Part shown: positions 1 to 9,855 of the stretch, piece after piece
How positions within the stretch are numbered: position 1 is the first letter of the stretch
Layout: each line of letters begins with the position of its first letter
Assembly (NCBI GenBank): GCA_002862095.1
Contig: PHSQ01000004.1
Coordinates: 120,261-184,260 of the forward strand
From: Methylocystis sp. KS32
Lineage (GTDB): Bacteria > Pseudomonadota > Alphaproteobacteria > Rhizobiales > Beijerinckiaceae
Direction: 5' to 3'
Length of the DNA: 64,000 nucleotides
Position numbers and translations under genes: made by a program
The notes under the pieces: generated by a model
Told to the model about the DNA's origin: nothing
The model's database searches: none
Seen by the model: the letters and a program-made list of their open reading frames with translations, nothing else

Positions 1-237
1 ATCGTGCTGTTTCACGACTCGAAAATGAGCACGGCGAAAATGCTGCCCGATTTCCTGCGGGCGTTGAAGGACAAGGGATTTAAGGTGGTTCGTCTCACGG
101 CGGGCGCAGGCCCGACGCCGGTGGAGCACGCGGGGCCGGAATGGAAATCCACCACCGAGCCGATCATCGCCCGGACCCTCGGCGGCCACGGCCATGTGCA
201 TGACACGACCGAGAAGGCGGAGCCGGAGGTGAAGTGA
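1..237 (+). CDS. Polysaccharide deacetylase-like protein, C-terminal fragment
   Basis: The reading frame is open from the first base of the window and ends at a TGA, so the gene begins outside. The visible 78 residues start IVLFHDSKMSTAKMLPDFL and continue with LKDKGFKVVRL. This is the usual end of NodB-type polysaccharide deacetylases, where an L(L/F)HD motif is followed by an amphipathic helix and a final KGF/YKVV strand. A short hydrophilic His/Glu-rich tail closes the protein. The metal-binding residues of the N-terminal half cannot be seen, so substrate and activity are unknown. The assignment rests on this C-terminal pattern alone. Confidence 0.6.
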   Translation: MVLFHDSKMSTAKMLPDFLRALKDKGFKVVRLTAGAGPTPVEHAGPEWKSTTEPIIARTLGGHGHVHDTTEKAEPEVK

Positions 238-278
238 GTCCTGGATGAAAAAGGCTCGCGCCAAGTTTTTTTTGAAAA

Positions 279-363
279 TGGTGCGGTCGAGAGGACTCGA
301 ACCTCCACTGGTTGCCCAACTAGCACCTCAAGCTAGCGCGTCTACCAATTCCGCCACGACCGC
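279..363 (-). tRNA. tRNA-Leu (anticodon GAG)
   Basis: Read on the minus strand, the sequence folds as a class II tRNA. The acceptor stem GCGGTCG pairs with CGACCGC and is followed by discriminator A and an encoded CCA. The D-arm holds AATTGGTAGAC. The anticodon stem CTAGC/GCTAG closes the loop TTGAGGT, giving anticodon GAG. A long variable arm and the T-arm GGTTCGAGTCC follow. All class II leucine features are present. It lies alone between the deacetylase-like gene and copA. No integrase or duplicated tRNA end is visible next to it. Confidence 0.95.
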
Positions 364-438
364 CCCGGGCGCTTGCTAGGAAGCGCCGGCGGGTCAGCGT
401 CTAACAAATCGGCACGGCAAAGACAAGCCGCCGTTTTC

Positions 439-645
439 TTATTGTGACAATTGCGCGGGGTAGCCCGCCTCGGTGATGACTTTCGCCAGCGCCTGGGGGT
501 CCTTGGGGGAGGGAGAAACCTCGACCTTGCCGGTGGCGAGGTCCACTTTCACTTCTGCGCCCGGCTGCGCCGCCTGCACCGCCTTGGTGACGTGCTTGAC
601 GCAATTGCCGCAGCTCATTTCCTTCACGTCGAATGTCGTGCTCAT
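439..645 (-). CDS. Candidate internally initiated CopZ-like copper chaperone
   Basis: The last 68 codons of copA form a complete HMA domain beginning [15 protein letters not shown], the size and layout of a free CopZ chaperone. Directly upstream of this in-frame ATG is a strong ribosome-binding site (ACGGAGGAAGAACCT-ATG, core GGAGGA with about 7 nt spacing), better than the one before copA itself. One mRNA could therefore give both the ATPase with a tethered domain and a separate soluble chaperone. That copA genes can yield a free CopZ-like product is known from E. coli, where it comes from ribosomal frameshifting near the 5' end. Re-initiation here is inferred. The alternative is a simple fusion of former copA and copZ genes with a fossil Shine-Dalgarno. 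Confidence 0.45.
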   Translation of the reverse strand: MSTTFDVKEMSCGNCVKHVTKAVQAAQPGAEVKVDLATGKVEVSPSPKDPQALAKVITEAGYPAQLSQ

Positions 646-3198
646 AGGTTCTTCCTCCGTTTTGTCCGGCGTTTCGATTCGCTGGATATGGGTGTGGTCC
701 GGGCCGACGCGAGGCGGTTCGAAGCGGCGCAGACGCAAGGCGTTGCTGACCACGAATACGCTGGAGAGCGCCATCGCTCCGGCCCCCAGCATAGGCGACA
801 AAAGCGTTCCATTGACAGGATAGAGCGCTCCCGCGGCGACGGGAACGAGAACCACATTGTAGGCGAAAGCCCAGAACAGATTCTGCGCGATATTGCGCAT
901 CGTGGCCCGGGAGATCGCCAGCGCGGTCACAACCTTGGCGAGATCGCCCGACATCAGCACCACATCGGCGGCCTCGATCGCCACATCCGTCCCGGTGCCG
1001 ATGGCGACGCCGGCGTCGGCCGCCGCCAGAGCGGGCGCGTCGTTCACGCCGTCGCCGACGAAGGCGACTTTCCTGCCCCGCCGAAGCTTATTGAGCGCTT
1101 CGACCTTGCCATCCGGCAACACGCCGGCGATCACCTCGTCGATGTTCACTTTCGCCGCGATGGCGCGCGCGGCCTTTTCTTCGTCGCCCGTGATCATGGC
1201 GGTGGCGACGCCCATTTCGTGCAGCGCCCTCAGCGCGTCGCCGCTAGTCGGTTTGATGGCGTCCGCCACGCAAAGCAGGGCCGCGACTTTTCCATTCAGC
1301 GCGGCGTAAAGCGGCGTTTTGCCTTCCCCCGAGAGGCGGGCGGCCTCCGCCGCGAAAAAGCTCACGTCAAGCCCAAGCGACGCCATGTAACGCTCGGCGC
1401 CGACCGCGATCTTCGCCTTGCCGACGACGGCGGTTACGCCCATCCCCGGAACGGAGGCGAATTTGGCGCAGGAAGAGAGGGCGAGATTGCGCTCTTTCGC
1501 CGCCTCGACCACAGCGCGGGCGACAGGATGTTCGGAAAGGGCCTCGACGCTGGCGACGAGCCGCAAGGCTTCGTCGGCGGCGATTTTCGGGGTGGTGCGA
1601 AGATCGGTCAATCGCGGCTTGCCGATCGTCACGGTGCCGGTCTTGTCGAAGGCGATCAAGGAGACGTCGCGCAGGGTCTGCAGGGCCTCGCCCTTGCGGA
1701 ACAGCACGCCGAGTTCGGCGGCGCGGCCGGTTCCGGTCATGATGGCCGCGGGGGTCGCGAGGCCCATGGCGCAAGGGCAGGCGATAATCAGCACGCTTAC
1801 GGCGTTGATGAGGGCGTAGCTGAGCCGCGGCTCGGGGCCGACCAGCATCCAGATGGCGAAGGTCGCGAGCGCGATCGCCAGAACGACGGGCACGAACACC
1901 CCGGTCACTCTATCGACGAGAGCCTGAATCGGCAGCTTCGCGCCTTGCGCTTGCTCCACCATGCGGATGACGCTCGCAAGAAAAGTGTCGGCGCCGACCC
2001 TGGTCGCCCGAAAAGCGAAAGCGCCGGTGGTGTTGACGGTCGCTCCCGTGACCGTCGCTCCTTCTTTCTTGGAGACTGGCGCGGGTTCGCCGGTGATCAT
2101 CGATTCGTCGACGTATGATTCCCCGCGCGCCACCACGCCGTCGGTAGGGATTCTTTCGCCCGGCCGCACGAGGACAATGTCGCCGACGCGCACCTCTTCC
2201 GTCGCGATGTCCACAGCCACCCCGTCGCGCTCCACATGAGCGATGCGGGGTTGCAGCTTGGCCAGAGCACGAATGGCGTCGGATGTGCGGCCTTTGGCTC
2301 GGGCCTCGAGAAAGCGGCCGAAGAGGATCAAGGTTACGATAACACAGGCTGATTCATAATAGACATTGGCGGCCCCGGCGGGGAGCAGCGAAGGCGCGAA
2401 GGTGGCGACGACGGAATAAAGATAGGCCGCGCTGGTGCCGGTTGCGACCAGACTATTCATGTCCGGCGTTCCCCGCAGCAGCGCGGGGAAGCCCTTGGCG
2501 TAAAACTGGCGGCCGGGCCCCAGCAGGAGCAGCGTCGTCAGGGCGAAGGAGAAATAAAGCGCCGTCGTGTGGCCGATATTTGCGACGATCCACTCATGGG
2601 CGCCGGGAATGATGTGAGCTCCCATTTCCAGGGCGAAGACCGGCGCGGTAAGAATGGCGGCGAGGATGAGTCGCCGGGACAAAACCCGGATTTCCTCCTC
2701 CTTGAGGTCGCTTTGCGGGGCGGCGCTCTCGGTGACGGCCTCGTAACCCGCCTCGGCCACGGCCCGACGCAGATTTTCGATCAGCCCCGGTCCCTTGAGG
2801 GCGCGCACGGTGGCGCGCTCCGTCGCGAGATTGACGCTCGCCTCGATCACGCCCGGCGTGGCGCGCAATGCTTTTTCGACGTGGGAGACGCAGGAAGCGC
2901 AGGTCATGCCGCGCACGCCGAATTCTATTGTCTCGACCACCGGTTCGTAGCCAGCGTCGATTACGGCCCGAGCAATATCCGTGGTCTTCGCTCCCGGCGC
3001 AAGCGCCACCTCCACCCGTTCGGTGGCGAGATTGACGCTCGCGCTAGTGACGCCCTCGGTCTTTTTTAGCGCTTTCTCGACATGGGCCACGCAGGAGGCG
3101 CAGGTCATTCCCCGGACCTCGAATCCGATTGAGTCGGTCGGACACGCTTCCGGGCCGGCGGTATCTTGGGTGGCGGACATTGCGGCACTCTCCGTCAT
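439..3198 (-). CDS. copA: Cu(+)-exporting P1B-type ATPase CopA with fused C-terminal HMA domain
   Basis: This 919-residue inner-membrane ATPase exports cytoplasmic Cu(I). Two N-terminal heavy-metal-associated domains carry GMTCASC (Cys33/36 and Cys100/103). The membrane core has the copper-specific CPC motif in [13 protein letters not shown], the phosphorylation site DKTGT, the SEHP motif of the nucleotide domain and the hinge GDGVNDAP, so every catalytic signature is intact. Unusually, a third HMA domain with MSCGNC (Cys863/866) follows the last membrane helix after an acidic linker; CopA proteins normally carry these domains only at the N-terminus. The ATG at 3198 is used; MSATQ at 3180 has a slightly better spaced GGAG and is an alternative. 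It lies 25 bp downstream of an isoprenylcysteine methyltransferase-like gene, probably co-transcribed. No metal-regulator gene is adjacent. Confidence 0.93.
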   Translation of the reverse strand: MTESAAMSATQDTAGPEACPTDSIGFEVRGMTCASCVAHVEKALKKTEGVTSASVNLATERVEVALAPGAKTTDIARAVIDAGYEPVVETIEFGVRGMTCASCVSHVEKALRATPGVIEASVNLATERATVRALKGPGLIENLRRAVAEAGYEAVTESAAPQSDLKEEEIRVLSRRLILAAILTAPVFALEMGAHIIPGAHEWIVANIGHTTALYFSFALTTLLLLGPGRQFYAKGFPALLRGTPDMNSLVATGTSAAYLYSVVATFAPSLLPAGAANVYYESACVIVTLILFGRFLEARAKGRTSDAIRALAKLQPRIAHVERDGVAVDIATEEVRVGDIVLVRPGERIPTDGVVARGESYVDESMITGEPAPVSKKEGATVTGATVNTTGAFAFRATRVGADTFLASVIRMVEQAQGAKLPIQALVDRVTGVFVPVVLAIALATFAIWMLVGPEPRLSYALINAVSVLIIACPCAMGLATPAAIMTGTGRAAELGVLFRKGEALQTLRDVSLIAFDKTGTVTIGKPRLTDLRTTPKIAADEALRLVASVEALSEHPVARAVVEAAKERNLALSSCAKFASVPGMGVTAVVGKAKIAVGAERYMASLGLDVSFFAAEAARLSGEGKTPLYAALNGKVAALLCVADAIKPTSGDALRALHEMGVATAMITGDEEKAARAIAAKVNIDEVIAGVLPDGKVEALNKLRRGRKVAFVGDGVNDAPALAAADAGVAIGTGTDVAIEAADVVLMSGDLAKVVTALAISRATMRNIAQNLFWAFAYNVVLVPVAAGALYPVNGTLLSPMLGAGAMALSSVFVVSNALRLRRFEPPRVGPDHTHIQRIETPDKTEEEPMSTTFDVKEMSCGNCVKHVTKAVQAAQPGAEVKVDLATGKVEVSPSPKDPQALAKVITEAGYPAQLSQ

Positions 3199-3223
3199 TC
3201 CGCGCGGCGCCTCCTCGGCCCGG

Positions 3224-3703
3224 TCAGAGCCAGCGCGGCGTACGCGCGAGATATTGTTGGAACTCGGCTCCGAATTTCCTCTCCAGATGTCGCTCCTCCG
3301 GCTCGATGGCCAGTTTTATCAGAGAAAAAAACAACAGCGGCGTCAGCAGGATCGTCCAGGGCGAACGGAGCAGTAGACCAAGCCCAAGCGTCAGCACGAG
3401 TTCGGAAACATAGATCGGATTGCGCGAGTAACGAAACGGCCCGAGCGTCACCAGAGTCGAAACGGACCTGTGCGGCAGTATCGTCGTCTTATGTCGTCTC
3501 AGCGTTATCGCGCACCAAATATCGTTGGCCAAGCCAAGCGAGACCAGTAAGGCTCCAGCAACATGGCCCAATTCGGGAGGAATGAAGGGGGCCGGGAAAA
3601 AACGCTCCAGGAGTCTGCCGATCATGACGACGGCGACAAAAAGGAGGGGCGGCCACGGGATGCTCGAAGGCGGCGCGTCGCTTTCTTTGTCGGGAGGGGT
3701 CAA
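3224..3703 (-). CDS. Isoprenylcysteine carboxyl methyltransferase (ICMT) family membrane protein
   Basis: This small polytopic membrane protein has the ICMT/PEMT C-terminal signature [14 protein letters not shown], then two hydrophobic segments and [18 protein letters not shown]. Bacterial members are SAM-dependent methyltransferases of mostly unknown substrate. The frame stays open up to 3835, but a TTG at 3703 has a well-placed AAGGAG six bases upstream and removes a 44-residue basic N-terminal extension that is atypical for the family, giving 159 residues. That start is my preference; the extended ATG at 3835 remains possible. It ends 25 bp before copA on the same strand. Whether it takes part in copper handling cannot be told from sequence. 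Confidence 0.78.
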   Translation of the reverse strand: MTPPDKESDAPPSSIPWPPLLFVAVVMIGRLLERFFPAPFIPPELGHVAGALLVSLGLANDIWCAITLRRHKTTILPHRSVSTLVTLGPFRYSRNPIYVSELVLTLGLGLLLRSPWTILLTPLLFFSLIKLAIEPEERHLERKFGAEFQQYLARTPRWL

Positions 3704-3922
3704 AAAAGCGCTCCTTGGACTAGCTTTGGAGGTGCGTAAGCGGAGAAAATGGCGAGCAACCCCTTGTATGGCGCGGACGAACCGCAAAGTTCGGCGCGGC
3801 GACATCTTAAAGGCCCGATGCGTGAACCGCGTCAAGCGCCCGCGCCTGAAAAAGAGAGACCGCGCGCGATTCGCATCAACGAGCTTTCATACTGGCGAAG
3901 ATGAAGCTAATCCGTTGCGGCC

Positions 3923-5071
3923 ATGACAGATAGTCACAACAAACCCAATTTCCGCGCCGCCTTCGGAGCCGACCTCGATTCATTGCGACGGCGTGACCGT
4001 TTGCGGGCGCTGGCGCCCCGCGCCGGATGCGATTTCGCTTCCAACGATTATCTTGGGCTCGCCGAATCCGAGGAATATCGCGACGCCGCCAAAGCGGCGC
4101 TTGCGCGCGGCGTTCCGCTTGGCGCCGGCGGCTCGCGCCTGCTGCGGGGCAACCATCCCGAACATGAGGCGCTGGAAGAAGAGGCGGCCCGGTTTTTTGG
4201 CTCCGAGGCCGCATTGTTCTTTGGCGCTGGGTTCGCCGCCAACGAGGCGCTGTTGGCGACCCTGCCTCAGCGGGGCGATCTGATCCTTTACGACGAACTC
4301 ATTCACGCCAGCGCCCATGAGGGGATGCGGCTGTCGCGGGCGCGGAGCGTGGCTGTGAAACACAATGACGCAGCCGCGTTCGAGGAGGCCATAAGCGCGG
4401 CGGGAGAGGTCGGGCGCATATGGATCGCCGTGGAGAGCCTCTACAGCATGGATGGGGATATGGCGCCGTTGCGTGAACTCGCCGAGACGGCCCGGCGGCA
4501 TCACGCGTTTCTGCTGATCGACGAAGCCCATGCGACGGGAGTCTTCGGGCCGGGAGGGCGTGGGTTGGCGCATGAAATGGAGGGGCGGGAAAACATCGTC
4601 ACGTTGCACACCTGCGGCAAGGCTCTCGGCCTCTCCGGAGCTATGGTCTGCCTGCCGCGATTGCTGCGGGAATTCTTGATCAATCGCTGTCGCCAATTCA
4701 TCTTTGCGACGGCGCCGTCGCCTTTGCTTGCCGCTTCGATTCGCGCCGCTCTAAGAATTATCGAAGGCGCCGAACATCGGCGCGAACGTCTCGCCAGTCG
4801 CGTTGCCCGCGTGGGGCGGAACCTTCGGCGCGCGACCGGCGTCGAGCCTTCCGGCACGCAGATCCAGCCGGTAATTGTGGGCTCGGAAGAGAGAGCGCTG
4901 ACGCTCGCGGGCAAAATGCAGGCGCAAGGATTCGATATCCGCGCGATCCGTCCCCCAACCGTGCCGCTAGGGACGTCGCGATTACGCATATCGCTCACCC
5001 TCAACCCGAGCGACGAGCAAATGGACGCGATGATCGCGCTGCTTGCGCATGAAATCGAGAGGCTCGCGTAA
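3923..5071 (+). CDS. bioF: 8-amino-7-oxononanoate synthase
   Basis: This PLP enzyme condenses pimeloyl-ACP (or CoA) with L-alanine, the first committed step of biotin ring assembly. At 382 residues it has normal family length. Typical features are FASNDYLGL near residue 40, GAGGSRLLRGNHPEHEALE at 68-85, the cofactor-contacting DEAHATGVFG at 200 and the Schiff-base lysine K233 in HTCGKALGLSG. The TAA stop shares its last base with the bioD start (TAATG), so translation is probably coupled. It is the first gene of bioF-bioD-bioA; no bioB or bioC is visible. The upstream gap to the divergent ICMT gene must hold the promoters; no clear BirA operator was recognised. Confidence 0.95.
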   Translation: MTDSHNKPNFRAAFGADLDSLRRRDRLRALAPRAGCDFASNDYLGLAESEEYRDAAKAALARGVPLGAGGSRLLRGNHPEHEALEEEAARFFGSEAALFFGAGFAANEALLATLPQRGDLILYDELIHASAHEGMRLSRARSVAVKHNDAAAFEEAISAAGEVGRIWIAVESLYSMDGDMAPLRELAETARRHHAFLLIDEAHATGVFGPGGRGLAHEMEGRENIVTLHTCGKALGLSGAMVCLPRLLREFLINRCRQFIFATAPSPLLAASIRAALRIIEGAEHRRERLASRVARVGRNLRRATGVEPSGTQIQPVIVGSEERALTLAGKMQAQGFDIRAIRPPTVPLGTSRLRISLTLNPSDEQMDAMIALLAHEIERLA

Positions 5072-5712
5072 TGAGCAGGCGTATCGTGATCGTGGGGACA
5101 GATACCGGCGTCGGCAAGACGGTCTTTTCCGCCGCGCTGGTCGCCGCCCTGGACGGGTTCTACTGGAAGCCGGTGCAATCGGGATTGGACGGTGAAACCG
5201 ACTCGCAATGCGTCGCGCGCCTGTCCGGACTTTCGCCCAAGCGCATACTGCCCGAGGCTTGGCTGCTGAAAACGCCCGTGTCGCCCCATTACGCCGCGCG
5301 TTTGGACGGCGTGACCATCGACCCTTTCGGGTTTAATCCCCCAGAGTGTTCCGGGACTCTGGTGATTGAAACCGCGGGCGGCGTGATGACGCCGCTTACC
5401 ATTGAGAGCCCGACGATAGACGCACTCGAACGATGGGGCTTTCCGGCGGTCGTGGTGGCGCGAACGTCGCTCGGCACGATCAATCACAGTCTTTTGACTG
5501 TCGAGGCCCTGCGGCGCCGCAAAATTCCTCTGCTGGGCGTGGCCTTTGTCGGCGAGCCGAACGAAGAGTCGCAATCGACGATCGGCAAAATGGCCCGCGT
5601 GAAGAACCTTGGCTGCTTGCCCTTTCTTGCTTCTCTTTCTCGGGAGACCCTGGGCGCAGCCTTCGAAGCCGCCTTCGCCCTCGGCGACTTCCATCAAAGG
5701 GCGACGGCATGA
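5071..5712 (+). CDS. bioD: ATP-dependent dethiobiotin synthetase
   Basis: BioD closes the ureido ring of dethiobiotin from 7,8-diaminopelargonate, CO2 and ATP in the cytoplasm. The protein has 213 residues. Its P-loop is VGTDTGVGKT at residues 8-17, followed by FYWKPVQSG with the conserved substrate lysine. ETAGGVMTPL and VARTSLGTINHSLLTVEAL match the family segments for diamine binding and dimer contact. It overlaps bioF by one base and bioA by four (ATGA), a tightly coupled operon. In pathway order bioF makes KAPA, bioA aminates it, and bioD acts last of the three; gene order does not follow the chemistry. Confidence 0.94.
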   Translation: MSRRIVIVGTDTGVGKTVFSAALVAALDGFYWKPVQSGLDGETDSQCVARLSGLSPKRILPEAWLLKTPVSPHYAARLDGVTIDPFGFNPPECSGTLVIETAGGVMTPLTIESPTIDALERWGFPAVVVARTSLGTINHSLLTVEALRRRKIPLLGVAFVGEPNEESQSTIGKMARVKNLGCLPFLASLSRETLGAAFEAAFALGDFHQRATA

Positions 5713-6971
5713 CTCTCGTCACGCAATCGCCGGTCTGGCGTCCCTTCACTCAGCACGCCCTCCAGCCCGAAGCCATAAAAATAGCGCGCGCGGAAGGCTG
5801 CTGGCTCGACGCCGATGACGGTTCTCGATTTCTCGACGCCATTTCCTCGTGGTGGGTCATCACCCACGGTCATCGCCGGCCCGAAATCATGCGGGCGATC
5901 AGGGCGCAGACCGAGCTTCTCGATCAAATCATTTTCGCCGGCTTCACCCACGACCCCGCCGAGCGTCTCGCCAGGCGTCTCGTTGAAATTTCCCCGCGCG
6001 GCCTCGAATATGTGTTCTATTCGGATAGCGGTTCGACCAGCGTCGAGGTGGCGCTCAAAATGGCGCTGGGCTTTTGGCGCAATCGCGGAGAAACGCGCAC
6101 AAGGATCGTCACGCTCGAACACGGCTATCATGGCGATACGGTGGGGACGATGTCGGCCGGGGCGCGTTCGGCCTTCAACGCCAGCTACGAACCCCTGCTT
6201 TTCGACGTGACCCGGATTCCTTTTCCCTTTCGAGGCAGGGAGCAGGAAAGCCTCGACGCGCTGGAAGCGGCGTGCAAGGCAAAAGCCGCTGCTTTTGTGG
6301 TCGAGCCGCTCATTCTGGGCGCTGGCGGCATGTTGATTTACTCGGCCGCGACGTTGCGGGAAATGCGCAATATCTGCGAGCGATATGGCGTGCTTTTCAT
6401 CGCCGACGAGGTGATGACCGGCTTCGGCAGAACCGGAACCTTCTTCGCTTGCGAGCAGGCGGATATTTCGCCCGATATCGCCTGCTATTCCAAGGGAATC
6501 ACCGGTGGGGCGCTGCCTCTCGCGGTAACGATGTGTAAAAGCGAGATTTTCGAGGCGCACTATTCGCCCGATCGCGCGCGGGCGTTTTTTCACTCCAGCT
6601 CCTATACCGCAAATCCAATCGCCTGCGCGGCGGCCCTGGCGAATTTGGAGATTTGGGAGAAGGACGAAGCTCGCCAGAGCGTGACGAGGCTTTGCCAATT
6701 GCAGGAGGAGCGCATCGCCCCGTTCAAAAGCGACGAGCGCTTTTCGAATGTGCGGCGTCTCGGCACGATCGCCGCGCTTGATCTTCGCGCGCAAGGAGAT
6801 GGCTATCTCGCCACAATCGGGCTCGACCTGATGCGCTTCTTCAACAGTCGCGGCCTGCTATTGCGTCCGCTCGGCCCGACGATCTATATTCTTCCGCCTT
6901 ACTGCATAAAAGGCGAGGAACTCGATCTCGTCTATGGGGCGATAGACGAAGCGGCCTCGCGCTTCCGCTGA
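5709..6971 (+). CDS. bioA: Adenosylmethionine-8-amino-7-oxononanoate aminotransferase
   Basis: BioA converts KAPA to 7,8-diaminopelargonate using S-adenosylmethionine as amino donor. The 420-residue protein shows the class III aminotransferase pattern: substrate-pocket SSWW at residue 47, GSTSVEVALKMA near 108, HGYHGDT at 138, DEVMTGFGRTG at 233 and the PLP lysine K262 in YSKGITGG. The ATG at 5709 overlaps the bioD stop as ATGA; the frame is open further upstream but that extension lies inside bioD. The gene ends eight bases before the convergent fadD stop. Confidence 0.95.
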   Translation: MTLVTQSPVWRPFTQHALQPEAIKIARAEGCWLDADDGSRFLDAISSWWVITHGHRRPEIMRAIRAQTELLDQIIFAGFTHDPAERLARRLVEISPRGLEYVFYSDSGSTSVEVALKMALGFWRNRGETRTRIVTLEHGYHGDTVGTMSAGARSAFNASYEPLLFDVTRIPFPFRGREQESLDALEAACKAKAAAFVVEPLILGAGGMLIYSAATLREMRNICERYGVLFIADEVMTGFGRTGTFFACEQADISPDIACYSKGITGGALPLAVTMCKSEIFEAHYSPDRARAFFHSSSYTANPIACAAALANLEIWEKDEARQSVTRLCQLQEERIAPFKSDERFSNVRRLGTIAALDLRAQGDGYLATIGLDLMRFFNSRGLLLRPLGPTIYILPPYCIKGEELDLVYGAIDEAASRFR

Positions 6972-6978
6972 CTGAGGC

Positions 6979-8712
6979 TTACGCCTTCGCCCCGTCTTTG
7001 CTGGGAGCGCTCGCGAGGCGGGCGATATATTCGTCCCGCAACACGCGACGGAGAATCTTGCCGACCGTGCTTTTGGGCAGGGCGTCCCTGAATTCGTAAT
7101 GCTTGGGCGCCTTATATCCGGTGAGACGCTCATGCACGAAAGCATTCAGCTCCTCCCTCGTGATATCGGGCTCGCGAGGAACGACGAACGCCATGGGCGC
7201 CTCGCCGGAATGCTTATCCGGCACGCCGATGACCGCGACTTCCTTCACTTTGGGATGAAGAGCGAGTTCGTTTTCGACCTCGTTCGGATAAACATTGAAA
7301 CCGGAAACCAGAATGGTGTCCTTGAGACGGTCAACGATTTTGATCAGGCCGTCCGGTTTCATCAGGGCGATGTCGCCGGTGCGGAAAAAACCGTCTTCCG
7401 TCATTGCTTCCGCAGTCTCCTTCTCTCGCAGCCAATAGCCGGCCATTACCTGCGGACCCTTCACGCAAAGTTCGCCGCGCTCGCCAATCGGGGCGGGAGA
7501 GCCATCCTCGAGCCTGATCGTGACGAAGGTCGATGCCTGCGGATAGCCGATCGCGCCCGAAAACTCCTGGAGATCGGGCAGATTCATGCAGACAAGCGGC
7601 GAGGTTTCCGAAAGGCCATAGCCTTCGATGATCGCTTTTCCCGTTATCTGCTTCCACTTGCGCGCGGTGACGTCGAGGGTCGCCATGCCGCCCGATAAGC
7701 AGAAAACCAGTTTGGAAAAGTCGACCAGGCCGAAATCCTTGTGATCCGCCAGCGCGGCATAGAGCGTGTTGACCCCGGAAATCATGGTGAATGTCGTGCG
7801 TCGCAATGTCTTCACGAAACCGTCGATATCGCGCGGATTGGGGATCAAGAGGCAGCAGGCGCCAATCCTCGCCATTGTCAGGCAGCACGCCGTAAGGCCG
7901 AAGATGTGATAGAGCGGCAACGCCGCGATCATGACTTGCGGCCTGTTGGCGAACGGCCGCAACCAGAGCACCGCCTGTTCCACATTGCTGGCGACATTGC
8001 GGTGCAGGAGAGCGGCGCCCTTCGCCACTCCCGTGGTGCCGCCCGTGTATTGCAGGAATGCGATGTCGTCGCGCTCGACTTCCACAGCCTCCAATGGTCG
8101 CAGGCGTCCGCTTCCCATCACCTTCGAGAAAGCGATCGAACCAGGCAGGTCGAAGGGTTTGACGGCGCGCTTCACCCACCTGGAAACCGCGTTAACGATG
8201 AACCCCTTCATTCCCAGCAGGTCGCCCGGAGAGAGCAGGACGACTTGCTCGACCTGAATCGAAGCCCACGCCTCCGCCACAGTGTGCGCGAAATTTTCGA
8301 GGACGAAAACGAAACGGGCGCCGGAGTCGTTGATCTGGTGCTGGAATTCGTGCGACGTGTAGAGCGGGTTGACGTTGACGACAACGCCGCCGGCGAGAAA
8401 AACGCCAAAGATAATAGCCGGGTAGCTCGCGAGATTGGGGGACATAATGGCGACGCGATCGCCTTTGTTCAGGCCGCGCGATTGCAGCCAGGAGCCGACC
8501 GCTTCCGCCGCGGCGGCCAACTCTAGATAGGTCAGGCGTTTGCCAAGGCACTCGATGGCCGGCCGTTCGGGAAAAGTGGCGACGGCCTTGCGAAAAATGG
8601 CGATGAGCGTGGAATAGTTCCGCTCGTCCAGGTCGGGAGGAACATAGGCCGGATAGGACGCAAGCCATGGCCGGGCCGCGTAGGGGTCGTTTGTTATTGT
8701 ATCGGCGATCAT
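6979..8712 (-). CDS. fadD: Long-chain fatty-acid--CoA ligase (AMP-forming)
   Basis: This 577-residue acyl-adenylate ligase activates fatty acids to acyl-CoA. The AMP-binding signature YTGGTTGVAKG occupies residues 222-232, GYGLSETSPL lies near 360, the hinge RTGDIALMKPDG follows, and the C-terminal catalytic lysine motif is PKSTVGKILRR. The N-terminus PWLASYPAYVPPDLD is typical of FadD. It is convergent with bioA and its upstream neighbour is a divergent-free 141-bp gap. In this genome it could feed beta-oxidation, supplying acetyl-CoA for the PHB genes found elsewhere in the window, but that link is inference. Chain-length preference cannot be read from sequence. Confidence 0.92.
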   Translation of the reverse strand: MIADTITNDPYAARPWLASYPAYVPPDLDERNYSTLIAIFRKAVATFPERPAIECLGKRLTYLELAAAAEAVGSWLQSRGLNKGDRVAIMSPNLASYPAIIFGVFLAGGVVVNVNPLYTSHEFQHQINDSGARFVFVLENFAHTVAEAWASIQVEQVVLLSPGDLLGMKGFIVNAVSRWVKRAVKPFDLPGSIAFSKVMGSGRLRPLEAVEVERDDIAFLQYTGGTTGVAKGAALLHRNVASNVEQAVLWLRPFANRPQVMIAALPLYHIFGLTACCLTMARIGACCLLIPNPRDIDGFVKTLRRTTFTMISGVNTLYAALADHKDFGLVDFSKLVFCLSGGMATLDVTARKWKQITGKAIIEGYGLSETSPLVCMNLPDLQEFSGAIGYPQASTFVTIRLEDGSPAPIGERGELCVKGPQVMAGYWLREKETAEAMTEDGFFRTGDIALMKPDGLIKIVDRLKDTILVSGFNVYPNEVENELALHPKVKEVAVIGVPDKHSGEAPMAFVVPREPDITREELNAFVHERLTGYKAPKHYEFRDALPKSTVGKILRRVLRDEYIARLASAPSKDGAKA

Positions 8713-8853
8713 GGGCTTAACTTCTGAATGTGGTGAAGACCGAGCACGAAACCAACGCGGACGAATCTAGTTGCTTAGGAAGATAGCATCTGCGCCTTTC
8801 GGGACAGCTGGGCGCGAACCAAACTTCGTTGTTGCGCTGCAAAAGAATTGACT

Positions 8854-9855
8854 TCACGCGCCCGCGCTGGAACCCGCGAGCAAGGCCAGCCCCAATCCCA
8901 ACACCGCGAGCGCCGCGAGCAATTGCGCCCCCGCGCCGGCGAGCCTAGCCCGGCGGTCTTCGGAGGAGCTGAAGCGACGCGCGGCCTCCCGCGCATATAC
9001 CGCCGCCCCGGCCAAGGCGCTGGTGGTGATCGCGGTTCCGGCGGACATCAACAAAACGGAGGCGACGCCGGTCAGAAAGAGGCCCTGCGCGAGCGTAAAC
9101 ACGAGTATCAGGATCGCTCCCGAACAGGGACGCAAGCCTGCGGCGACGATGATTCCGAGCCCATCGCTCCAGGAAAGTCCGGTCTCAAGGGTCGTCGGGT
9201 CGGGAATATGCAGGTGAGCGCAGTCGGCCGAATGAACATGCGATGGGTCGTCCACCGCCTCGCAATAAAGACCGCGCGAGCTTCGCGCTAAAGCGGGAGT
9301 ATGCAGCGCAGCATAAAATGCGGCGCTTTTCTTCCATACGAGGCTCGCGCCAAGCAGCGCTATCGCGCCGTAACTGGCGAGTTCGATAAGGTTCGCGGCG
9401 CCTTTCATTTGAGCGGCCGTCGCTCCGAGCAACGCCGCCGCCGTTCCCACCAGGGTTATCGCCACGACGCCCTGCAGGAGCGCGGCCAGGGCGGCCAGCG
9501 TTATCCCGCGCCGGAGCGCCGCCCGGCTCGCAACCATGTAAGATGCAAGAACGGCTTTGCCGTGACCGGGACCGGCGGCATGAAAAACGCCGTAAGCCAA
9601 GCTGGCCCCCGCAAGGCTCCAGAAGGCGGCGGGGTTCGTTTTCAACGCCTTGACCGCCGTCTGCAATTCCATGTGGAATTTATTCTGCCAGGATAGGATC
9701 AGCCCCGCCAATCCAGTCGCGGGGCTCATGGATTCGCCGCCGGCGATGGCGAAAGGATTGCGACCCGATTGGGCCAGGGCGTGCGGCGCCAATAGGATGA
9801 GCGTCCCTAAGGCGAGCAGCAGCGCAAACACGACGCCTCGTTCGATCCGGTTCAC
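8854..9855 (-). CDS. NicO/RcnA-type nickel/cobalt permease
   Basis: This polytopic membrane protein of 333 residues belongs to the NicO family. It has a signal-like first helix, the conserved FHAAGPGHGKAVLASYM segment with its metal-related histidines, a His-rich loop (HVHSADCAHLH), and GLRPCSGAILILVF near the fifth helix. The start is a GTG whose bases overlap the stop of the DUF1007 gene (GTGA), so the two are coupled. In many Proteobacteria this pair forms a Ni/Co transport unit. Because the next locus, read divergently, contains cobalamin genes, cobalt uptake is a reasonable inference. Import versus export cannot be decided; family members do both. Confidence 0.85.
   Translation of the reverse strand: MNRIERGVVFALLLALGTLILLAPHALAQSGRNPFAIAGGESMSPATGLAGLILSWQNKFHMELQTAVKALKTNPAAFWSLAGASLAYGVFHAAGPGHGKAVLASYMVASRAALRRGITLAALAALLQGVVAITLVGTAAALLGATAAQMKGAANLIELASYGAIALLGASLVWKKSAAFYAALHTPALARSSRGLYCEAVDDPSHVHSADCAHLHIPDPTTLETGLSWSDGLGIIVAAGLRPCSGAILILVFTLAQGLFLTGVASVLLMSAGTAITTSALAGAAVYAREAARRFSSSEDRRARLAGAGAQLLAALAVLGLGLALLAGSSAGA

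Noticed and set aside
279..363. tRNA-Leu as an integration site
   Set aside because: No integrase, duplicated tRNA end or foreign-looking genes adjoin it.
451..2118. 555-codon plus-strand frame
   Set aside because: It is antisense to copA and has the Arg/His/Asp-rich composition of a shadow frame.
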